Shown here: one piece after another, positions 1 through 5,830 of the stretch
How positions within the stretch are numbered: the stretch's first letter is position 1
Layout of the letters: every line of letters starts with the position of its first letter
Notes under the pieces: model-generated
Seen by the model: only the letters and a program-made list of their open reading frames with translations
What the model was told of the DNA's origin: nothing
The model's database searches: none
Assembly (NCBI GenBank): GCA_002352125.1
Contig: DEHU01000183.1
Coordinates: forward strand, 725 to 13,006
Length of the DNA: 12,282 nucleotides
Direction: 5' to 3'
Source: Competibacteraceae bacterium UBA2792
GTDB lineage: Bacteria > Pseudomonadota > Gammaproteobacteria > Competibacterales > Competibacteraceae
Program-made: the position numbers and the translations under genes

Positions 1-902
1 TGCGCTGGCGCAAGCTGGCGATGGCTTGGTCCATCGTTGTGCTGCTGATCGCGATCGGCTCGCTGCTGGTCCAAGGTATGAACTTGGGGCTGGATTTCAC
101 CGGCGGTACGGTGATCGAAGTGCAATATCCGCAGCCCGTAGAAATTCCCAAGGTCCGCGAGACCCTGGCCCAAGCCGGCTTCGGCGATGCCCAAACCCAG
201 CACTTCGGTACTTCGCGCGAGGTGCTGATTCGCATTCCGCCCCGCAGCGAACAGCGCAACGCCGCAACCCTGAGCAACGACGTGTTGCACGTCCTACAGG
301 CGGGTGAAGGCGGTGCCGGAGCCACGCTGGCGCGAGCCGAGTTCGTCGGACCGCAGGTCGGTCAAGAACTGGTGGAACAAGGCGGTTTAGCGGCGCTGGG
401 CGCGTTGTTGGGAATTTTGATCTACGTGATGTTTCGCTTCGAGTGGCGACTGGCGGTCGGCACTATCGCCGCCACCGTCCACGATGTAGTTTTTACTGTC
501 GGTTGGTTTTCGCTGTTCCAGCTCGAATTCGATCTGACGGTACTGGCGGCGGTGCTGGCGGTAATCGGCTATTCGGTCAACGACACGGTGGTCGTGCTAG
601 ATCGGATTCGCGAGAACTTTCGCAAACGGCGCAAGGGTGCAGTCCAAGAGGTCATGAATCTCTCGATCAACGAAACGCTTTCTCGCACCACCATGACCAG
701 TTTCGTGACCCTGCTATCGGTTATCGTAATGTATTTCTTCGGCGGCACCGTGATGCACGGCTTCTCCATCGCCATGATCGTCGGCATCGTGGTAGGCACG
801 TACTCGTCTATCTACATCGCCAGCGCCAGCGCTCTATATCTTGGCGTCAGTCGCGAGGATTTGCTGCCGAGAGCGAAGGAGACAGCCGACGACCGCCCCT
901 GA
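1..902 (+). CDS. secF: Protein translocase subunit SecF (5' truncated by window edge)
   Basis: SecF is an inner-membrane partner of SecD. SecDF uses the proton gradient to help preproteins that leave SecYEG complete export. The reading frame is open to the left edge (first whole codon at position 3), and the ATG at 21 lies inside the first membrane segment, so the true start is upstream; perhaps 10-30 residues are missing. Visible features are TM1 followed by the GLDFTGG motif, a periplasmic domain (about residues 30-115 of the visible part), the FVGPQVGQEL motif, and then five hydrophobic segments. These contain FRFEWRLA, the conserved VNDTVVVLDRIRENF block with its membrane Asp, and NETLSRTTMTSF. 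The C-terminus (GVSREDLLPRAKE) is a normal SecF tail. secD would be expected just upstream, outside the window. The family assignment is very secure. Confidence 0.97.
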   Translation, partial: RWRKLAMAWSIVVLLIAIGSLLVQGMNLGLDFTGGTVIEVQYPQPVEIPKVRETLAQAGFGDAQTQHFGTSREVLIRIPPRSEQRNAATLSNDVLHVLQAGEGGAGATLARAEFVGPQVGQELVEQGGLAALGALLGILIYVMFRFEWRLAVGTIAATVHDVVFTVGWFSLFQLEFDLTVLAAVLAVIGYSVNDTVVVLDRIRENFRKRRKGAVQEVMNLSINETLSRTTMTSFVTLLSVIVMYFFGGTVMHGFSIAMIVGIVVGTYSSIYIASASALYLGVSREDLLPRAKETADDRP

Positions 903-907
903 GACGC

Positions 908-946
908 AAAAAAGGAGGCTTCTTCGCCTCCTCTGGCCGTTTTGTT
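908..946. terminator. Bidirectional intrinsic terminator between secF and the convergent small gene
   Basis: A 7-bp stem AGGAGGC/GCCTCCT (913-919 and 926-932) encloses a 6-nt loop. Read on the minus strand, the stem is followed at once by five T (from the A-run at 908-912), a good terminator for the gene that ends at 953, about 20 nt away. Read on the plus strand, the U-rich stretch (TTTTGTT, 940-946) begins only 7 nt after the stem, so termination of secF is probably weaker. The structure starts 5 nt after the secF stop codon. Confidence 0.8.
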
Positions 947-952
947 CGGTAA

Positions 953-1270
953 TCAGGGGCTGGTTCGCAGTTGGGCAAACGGATCGGGCTCGTCTAACTG
1001 CGGTATCGCCAATTGTGCTTGCGTGCTATCTTCACGCCGCAGCAAATCGCTTTCCACGCCTCGGATCACCAAGCGCGCCCAGACCGCCGCGATCAGCCAC
1101 AACAGAACTCCCATCGCGACAAGACCACCTAACGCGTTGGCGAGACCATAGGCGATGCTGGCCAGGCTACTCAGCCAAAAAACGCCTATGGGAGCGACGG
1201 TGCAGGAAACGCAGCCGTAACGAACGACGACTGCAGGGGGAGCAACAAACGCGAGCAGGGTTCTTTTCAT
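953..1270 (-). CDS. Small CxxC-containing membrane protein, unknown function
   Basis: This is a 105-residue protein that I do not recognise as a named family. The ATG at 1270 is chosen because GGAGG lies 9 nt upstream (1280-1284); an upstream in-frame start at 1327 has no such support. The N-terminus (MKRTLLAFVAPPAVVV) is signal-like or a short membrane segment. It is followed by a CVSC motif (Cys20 and Cys23, a CxxC) and then a long hydrophobic stretch, about residues 26-66, that probably makes two helices with a Gly-rich turn. The last 35 residues are polar and charged (VESDLLRRED, then QLDEPDPFAQL), probably cytoplasmic. The CxxC could bind a metal or take part in thiol chemistry, but nothing around it proves this. 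The gene is convergent with secF and divergent from the response regulator gene at 1507. It is real on the strength of its RBS, hydrophobicity pattern and terminator; its function is open. Confidence 0.72.
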   Translation of the reverse strand: MKRTLLAFVAPPAVVVRYGCVSCTVAPIGVFWLSSLASIAYGLANALGGLVAMGVLLWLIAAVWARLVIRGVESDLLRREDSTQAQLAIPQLDEPDPFAQLRTSP

Positions 1271-1279
1271 GACAGGATT

Positions 1280-1284
1280 CCTCC
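1280..1284 (-). promoter_or_regulatory. Shine-Dalgarno site GGAGG of the small membrane protein gene
   Basis: GGAGG on the minus strand lies 9 nt before the ATG at 1270. It decides the start in favour of a 105-residue product over the longer frame beginning at 1327. Confidence 0.75.
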
Positions 1285-1340
1285 AAAGGAGCTGGTTTGC
1301 CAAAGGCGTCACCAAAACGGTGACCAAAGTTTAAGCGGTA

Positions 1341-1384
1341 TACATTCATTATAAATAATGGGTTCCAATTGGTATAACTATAAT
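1341..1384. promoter_or_regulatory. AT-rich divergent promoter region
   Basis: This stretch is much more AT-rich than its surroundings and lies between two divergent genes. On the plus strand there is an extended -10-like TGGTATAAC (1370-1378) overlapping a perfect TATAAT (1379-1384); no good -35 lies 16-18 bp upstream of either. On the minus strand there is TATAAT (1353-1348) with a weak TTATAC 18 bp upstream (1377-1372), which would place a start near 1341, about 70 nt before the small membrane protein gene. The 6-bp inverted repeat CATTAT-AA-ATAATG spans 1347-1360. The boxes are visible; their use as promoters is inferred. Confidence 0.45.
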
Positions 1385-1391
1385 TCGATCT

Positions 1392-1407
1392 TCTCGCAAT
1401 TGCGAGA
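1392..1407. promoter_or_regulatory. Perfect 16-bp palindrome, candidate operator or 5'-leader hairpin
   Basis: TCTCGCAATTGCGAGA is a perfect palindrome with no spacer. It begins 8 nt after the TATAAT at 1379-1384, so it would sit at or just after the start of transcription toward the gene at 1507. That is a classic position for a repressor operator. As RNA it could fold as a 6-bp stem with an AATT loop followed by CATTTTTG, so an attenuator-like element is a second reading. The repeat is seen directly; the binding factor is unknown. Confidence 0.5.
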
Positions 1408-1495
1408 CATTTTTGCTTGCCTTAGCACGATCAATCACCGCGATCACCAGAAAATCGCATCGCATTCAATAAAGCTAACAACCTTGATGCCGTAG

Positions 1496-1501
1496 AGGAG
1501 G
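1496..1501 (+). promoter_or_regulatory. Shine-Dalgarno site AGGAGG of the membrane-anchored response regulator gene
   Basis: AGGAGG sits 5 nt before the ATG at 1507, a strong and well-placed ribosome binding site that fixes the start. The leader from the candidate promoter to this site is about 110 nt. Confidence 0.85.
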
Positions 1502-1506
1502 TTTGC

Positions 1507-2673
1507 ATGAACATCAAAAAAGCGCTGGTGGTGGACGATTCCAAGGTCGCCCACCTGACCTTACGCAAGCTGTTGCTCGAACGCGGCGTCGAGGTCGACT
1601 GGGTGGGATCAGGAGAGGATTGCATTAAGTATCTGGATACCAAGAAACCAGACATCATTTTCATGGATGTCATGATGCCAGGCATGGACGGTTTCGAAAC
1701 CAGCCGGGCCATCACCGGGCAAAACCTTCAGAACTCGCCGCCCATCATCATGTGTTCCGCCAATGCCACCGACGAAGACAAGCGGGATGCCAAGGAAAGC
1801 GGGGCGGTCGGCTTTCTCTCCAAACCGTACACCCCGGAGCAGCTCGACGCCGTGCTCCACACGGTTAGCGAAGGTACCGCTGCCATCTCCATGGAAGAAC
1901 TGGCAACTCCGCCGTCGCCAGCGATTCCAACACCCGTCGTGGTCGAAAAAGCGCCGGCGGCTCCTGCGATACCCGCTCCTGCGGCCGCCGAAGCGCCTAC
2001 CAGCGCGCCGATCACGACAGGCGCTACCGACATCGAGCAACTCGCCGAGCGCGTCGCTTGGGCGACCGCCGAAAAAGTCGCGCGCGACATCATTCAGGAA
2101 CTCGTGCCCAATCTGACCCGCGAGATCGCCTTGCAAACCGCTCGCGGCGTTTCCGAGGATTTGGGCCGACGGGCGGCACACGCAGCGGTGCGTGCCGCTC
2201 AGGAAGCCGCCAAACAAGTCGCCACGGAAATTGCTCGCGGCACGGCCGAGCGCACGGCGCGCACCGCCGCGCAGGAAAGCGCCCGAGCCGTGGCCGAGCA
2301 GGCAGCTCGCGAGGTGAGCGAAGGCGTTTCGCAGCGCAACGTCGCTCGCGGGCTGGAGATCAACCGGGACGAATTGCTCAAGCAAATCGAGGCTCAAGTC
2401 AGCCAGCAGAGCAAGGAAACCCTGACGATGATCACCGGCACTCCGGAATTCAAGCAGCAAATTATTCAGATGGTCCGATCCGGCATTCAGCCCGTGATCG
2501 AAACCATCACGCGGGAAACCACCGAACGCTCGATCCAACAGGCCACGCCCAGCATCGCCGCCCAAGCAGGCGGTCCGCTGGCCGCACGCGCCAATCTGGC
2601 GCTGGTGATCGGAATTCTTGCTCTGCTGGGATCGGCCGCCGCCCTGCTGGGTTACGTCTTCAAATTATTTTGA
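1507..2673 (+). CDS. Response regulator with long Ala-rich helical region and C-terminal membrane anchor
   Basis: This 388-residue protein begins with a CheY-like receiver (about 4-121): acidic pocket Asp10-Asp11, phosphoacceptor Asp54 in FMDVMMPGMDG, Ser84 at the usual Thr/Ser switch position, and Lys106 followed by Pro. It is therefore likely to be phosphorylated. A Pro/Ala-rich flexible linker (about 133-170) follows, then a long Ala/Glu/Arg-rich region (about 174-300) that should be helical and perhaps coiled, and a polar helix-forming part. One hydrophobic segment near the C-terminus (about 362-385, LALVIGILALLGSAAALLGY) is followed by the short tail KLF. There is no DNA-binding, GGDEF, EAL, HD-GYP or kinase domain. 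The design suggests a tail-anchored protein that places a receiver at the inner membrane on a long stalk, perhaps as a scaffold or partner switch. The gene stands alone on the plus strand, convergent with the big signalling operon. The receiver is certain; the role of the rest is inference. Confidence 0.85.
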   Translation: MNIKKALVVDDSKVAHLTLRKLLLERGVEVDWVGSGEDCIKYLDTKKPDIIFMDVMMPGMDGFETSRAITGQNLQNSPPIIMCSANATDEDKRDAKESGAVGFLSKPYTPEQLDAVLHTVSEGTAAISMEELATPPSPAIPTPVVVEKAPAAPAIPAPAAAEAPTSAPITTGATDIEQLAERVAWATAEKVARDIIQELVPNLTREIALQTARGVSEDLGRRAAHAAVRAAQEAAKQVATEIARGTAERTARTAAQESARAVAEQAAREVSEGVSQRNVARGLEINRDELLKQIEAQVSQQSKETLTMITGTPEFKQQIIQMVRSGIQPVIETITRETTERSIQQATPSIAAQAGGPLAARANLALVIGILALLGSAAALLGYVFKLF

Positions 2674-2686
2674 AGGAGGTCATCGC

Positions 2687-2720
2687 CCGCACTCTCGCTC
2701 GCTCGCGGGCGAGAGTGCGG
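2687..2720. terminator. Strong GC-rich stem-loop between convergent genes
   Basis: CCGCACTCTCGC (2687-2698) pairs perfectly with 2709-2720 to give a 12-bp stem with a 10-nt loop. It lies 13 nt after the stop of the response regulator gene and 12 nt before the stop of the operon's last gene, so it serves both strands. No T-run follows on either strand. It may act as an RNA 3'-end stabiliser or a U-poor or factor-assisted terminator rather than a textbook intrinsic one. Confidence 0.65.
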
Positions 2721-2732
2721 CGTAACCGACGA

Positions 2733-5657
2733 TCACCAGGGCCCGGCAGGCGAATCGAACTGCCCCGGACCCGTTGGACGGTTCGAGCTGGGCGCCCGCC
2801 ATTCGGCCAGCAAAGCCGCGATGCTTTCGGCCGGCAAGGGACAGCCGGACAAAAAACCCTGATACGCATCGCAACCCTGTTCGCGCAAAAAATCCAACTG
2901 CTCCAAAGTCTCGACGCCCTCGGCCAACACCTCCAGCCGCAAACTGCGGGCCATGGCGATGATGGCGGCAGCGATCTCCATGTCGCCGGCGCTGTGGGGA
3001 ATGTCGTGCACGAAACTTCGATCGATCTTGAGCTTGTCGATAGGAAATCGCTTGAGATAGGCCAGCGAAGAGTAGCCGGTACCGAAATCGTCGATGGCCA
3101 GCCGCACCCCCAGTTTTTTGAGCGCCACCAGCGTGGCCACGGCCTGCCAGCCCTGCTGTTCCATCAGTGTGCTTTCGGTAATTTCCAGCTCTAGCCACTC
3201 GGCGGGCAAACCCGTGTCCGCCAGCACCGCCCGGACGCGTTCGGGCATATCTTGCTGCTGAAACTGGCGGGCCGACAGGTTCACCGCCAGTAACAACGGT
3301 AACCCCGCATCCAACCACGCCTTGGCTTGAGCGCAGGCCACGCGCAGCACCCAATTCCCTAGCGGCACGATCAGACCGGTCTCTTCCGCCAACGAAATGA
3401 AACGGTCTGGCGGCACTAGCGATTCGCCAGGCGGTTGCCAACGCACCAGCGCTTCACTGCCGATAATTCGCTCTTCTCGAACCGAGACCAGCGGCTGGTA
3501 ATGCAACACCAGTTCGTCCCGTTCCAGGGCGCGACGCAGCTTGTTTTCCAATGCCAGCCGCTCGTGGGCCACCCGGGTCAATGCCTCAGTGTAGAAACGG
3601 TAAGTGTTTCGGCCTTGCATCTTGGCTTGATGCAAGGCGGCATCGGCGTGCTGGATCAGTTCGATGGCAGAACTGCCATCATCGGGATAAAGGCTCAAGC
3701 CGATGCTGGCGTTGACGTATATTTCTGGGCCGCTGGGCAAGATAAAGGGGTTCGCCAGCACATCGGTGATGGTTCGGGCCACCGCAGCGGCCTCTTCCGG
3801 GCGATGCAAATCCTCTAGCACGACCAGGAATTCGTCGCCGCTCAGCCGGGCCAAGGTATCTTCCTCACGCAACCGCCCGCGCAGCCGCCAGGCGATGGCT
3901 TGCAACAATTCATCGCCGGCCGGATGACCCAAGCTATCGTTGATCGTTTTGAATCGATCTAAATCGACGAACAGAATACCCACCCGCCGGCCGTGCCGCT
4001 GCGCTTGCTCCAAGGCATGGGCCAACCGCGACTGCGCCAGCAACCGGTTCGGCAAGCCGGTGAGCGGGTCGTGGTGAGCCAAATGCTCCAACCGCTCCTC
4101 GGCGTTCTTGATCTGGCTGATATCGGTCAGCACGCCCACATAGTGGGTAGCGTCGCCCCGGCCGTTCCGGACCATGCTGATCGTTAACCATTGCGGATAA
4201 ATTTCGCCGTTCTTGCGCCGATTCCAAAGTTCGCCTTGCCAATGGTCCGATTCCCGAACGCTTGCCCACAAAGCTTGGTAGAAAGCGCGATCATGACGGC
4301 CGGATTGGAGAAAGCGGGGATTTCGGCCTACGACTTCCGGCTCGCTGTAGCCGGTAATCTCGCTGTAGGCGCGATTGACGGCGAGGATACGCGGTTCGAG
4401 ATCGGTGATGACCACGCCATCCCGAGTACTCTCGAAGGCAGTGGCTAGCAAGCGCAAGCGTTCTTCGGTTCGCTTGAGCCTGGTGAGATCCACGTCCACG
4501 CGGAACAGCTCCGGTTCGCCGCGAATGCTGGTTTGCACCACCTGGCTGGAATATACCGTAACCGGCTCGCCGCTCTTGCGCATGAGCGTCAGTTCGCTCG
4601 GCGGCGGTTGCGTTTCGGTCAGGGATCGCTCGACTTCCTTTGCGACCGGCGCTCTCTGCGACGGCGGCACGAGCAGCTCTTCGAACGCCCTGCCCAGCGC
4701 TTCCTCCCGGCTATATCCGTATAAGGTCTCGCTGGCTAGATTCCAGAAAATGGCCCGGCGATGACGATCGTAACCCTGGACCGCGAGAGTCGGCAGGCTT
4801 TCCATCAAGCGACGGAACCGCGCCTCGGATTCGACCAGTGCCGCCTGCTGGCGCACGAATTCGGTTCGGTGATACGCCTTTTCCAGCGTGGCGGGCAACT
4901 CGTAAAGATAACCGGGATGTTTGACCAGATAGTCGGCCACGCCCAATCGCAAGGCTTGGGCAGCGATCTCTTCGCTGCCGTGGCCAGTCACCAAGACCAC
5001 CGGCAAGTCCAGATTTCGCTCGTTCCGCAGAATCTCGACCGCCTCCAACGCATCGAGGCCCGGCAGGCGATAGTCGAGCAGCAGCACGTCGTAAAGCGGC
5101 GCGGCGCATCGAGCGCCCGGCAGGTGGTCGAGCGCCTCGGCCACACCGTGCACCACGTCCAACCGAATGTGTCCAGCATGTCGCGCCAAGTGACGCCGCG
5201 TAAGATCGATGTCGAAAGGGCTATGCTCGGCGTACAACACCCTCAGCGGGCGGGGCTTGCGGGCGCGCTCGGCGCGAAAGCGCGCCAGGGCGGCGACCAT
5301 AACCTGCGGCAACCGCTCCAAATAATCGCCGATCTTCACCAGATAATCGTCGGCGCCGGCCTTGAGCGCGGCGACCGCCGCTTCCTGATCGCCGGAACCG
5401 GTCAGGATAACTACTGCCAGCGACAAGGCGCGTTCGCGGACGTAAGCCAATGCATCGAGGCCGCTACCGTCCGGCAAGCGCAGGTCCGAAAGCACCAGAT
5501 CGTAGGTGGTTGAGCCGGCGAGCCGGGCCAAGCCGCTTTGAATCGTCGAGACGATATCCAGCGTACAATGCGGCGCCAAACGGGCCAACGCGCGCCGAGT
5601 CAAATCGGCGTCGGCGACATTGTCCTCGACGTAGAGCACGCGCAAAGCGGAACTCAT
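2733..5657 (-). CDS. REC-REC-PAS-PAS-GGDEF-EAL cyclic-di-GMP turnover protein
   Basis: This 974-residue soluble protein is predicted to make and/or break cyclic di-GMP under receiver control. Receiver 1 (about 5-125) is complete: Glu11/Asp12, Asp58, Thr86, Lys108. Receiver 2 (about 138-262) keeps Asp195, Thr224 and Lys246, but the acidic pair is Glu144-His145, so Mg binding may be impaired. Two PAS domains follow (about 275-395 and 402-520), the second ending in the usual linker to DPLTGLPNR. The GGDEF domain (about 521-690) reads SGDEF (606-610), with Asp565 in the metal site and an I-site RxxD (Arg597-Asp600) exactly five residues before the motif; SGDEF variants are often still active. The EAL domain (about 700-955) appears catalytically complete: EALVRW (735-740), Asn793, Glu825, Asp856-Asp857, Lys877, Glu913 and Gln933. 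The ATG at 5657 overlaps the preceding stop as ATGA, so translation is probably coupled. There are no membrane segments. It is the likely output of the operon. Net cyclase or phosphodiesterase activity cannot be read from sequence; the EAL half looks the more certain. Confidence 0.95.
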   Translation of the reverse strand: MSSALRVLYVEDNVADADLTRRALARLAPHCTLDIVSTIQSGLARLAGSTTYDLVLSDLRLPDGSGLDALAYVRERALSLAVVILTGSGDQEAAVAALKAGADDYLVKIGDYLERLPQVMVAALARFRAERARKPRPLRVLYAEHSPFDIDLTRRHLARHAGHIRLDVVHGVAEALDHLPGARCAAPLYDVLLLDYRLPGLDALEAVEILRNERNLDLPVVLVTGHGSEEIAAQALRLGVADYLVKHPGYLYELPATLEKAYHRTEFVRQQAALVESEARFRRLMESLPTLAVQGYDRHRRAIFWNLASETLYGYSREEALGRAFEELLVPPSQRAPVAKEVERSLTETQPPPSELTLMRKSGEPVTVYSSQVVQTSIRGEPELFRVDVDLTRLKRTEERLRLLATAFESTRDGVVITDLEPRILAVNRAYSEITGYSEPEVVGRNPRFLQSGRHDRAFYQALWASVRESDHWQGELWNRRKNGEIYPQWLTISMVRNGRGDATHYVGVLTDISQIKNAEERLEHLAHHDPLTGLPNRLLAQSRLAHALEQAQRHGRRVGILFVDLDRFKTINDSLGHPAGDELLQAIAWRLRGRLREEDTLARLSGDEFLVVLEDLHRPEEAAAVARTITDVLANPFILPSGPEIYVNASIGLSLYPDDGSSAIELIQHADAALHQAKMQGRNTYRFYTEALTRVAHERLALENKLRRALERDELVLHYQPLVSVREERIIGSEALVRWQPPGESLVPPDRFISLAEETGLIVPLGNWVLRVACAQAKAWLDAGLPLLLAVNLSARQFQQQDMPERVRAVLADTGLPAEWLELEITESTLMEQQGWQAVATLVALKKLGVRLAIDDFGTGYSSLAYLKRFPIDKLKIDRSFVHDIPHSAGDMEIAAAIIAMARSLRLEVLAEGVETLEQLDFLREQGCDAYQGFLSGCPLPAESIAALLAEWRAPSSNRPTGPGQFDSPAGPW

Positions 5658-5830
5658 GGCGGAGCTCGCGCGGCGAGCGATTCGCCCAATAACTGCTCGC
5701 CACTTTCGAACCGGGTCATCGGCCGCACCAAATTGCTCCAGCTCGCTGGCTCGGCCACAAGAAAACGGCAGGTGACGGCCGATTCAACACCACGAACGAG
5801 ATCACCGGGAACGGGCGCAGCGGATTTCAT
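5654..5830 (-). CDS. 58-residue ORF of unknown function, coupled on both sides by ATGA overlaps
   Basis: The frame starts with ATG at 5830, overlapping the stop of the upstream kinase gene as ATGA, and ends with TGA at 5654, overlapping the next gene's ATG again as ATGA. It exactly fills the gap between two firm genes, which otherwise would be an odd 169-nt spacer in a very compact operon. The product (begins MKSAAPVPGDLVRG, ends GESLAARAPP) has one Cys (Cys21), two Trp-free flanks, no signal peptide and no membrane segment. I recognise no family. No Shine-Dalgarno sequence is visible, so expression would depend on re-initiation after the kinase. It may be a small regulatory or adaptor protein, or only a coupling leader for the GGDEF-EAL gene. 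The context argues that it is translated; its function is unknown. Confidence 0.55.
   Translation of the reverse strand: MKSAAPVPGDLVRGVESAVTCRFLVAEPASWSNLVRPMTRFESGEQLLGESLAARAPP

Noticed and set aside
1328..1506. A sigma-54 promoter upstream of the anchored regulator
   Set aside because: No TGGC-N8-TTGC type pair with correct spacing was found; the AT-rich boxes fit a sigma-70-like reading better.
1609..3194. Open frames within and across the anchored regulator gene (minus 1609-2565; plus 2058-3194)
   Set aside because: Low-complexity Arg/Gly/Ala products that are shadows of the real frame; the second also runs through the hairpin and into the antisense of the GGDEF-EAL gene.
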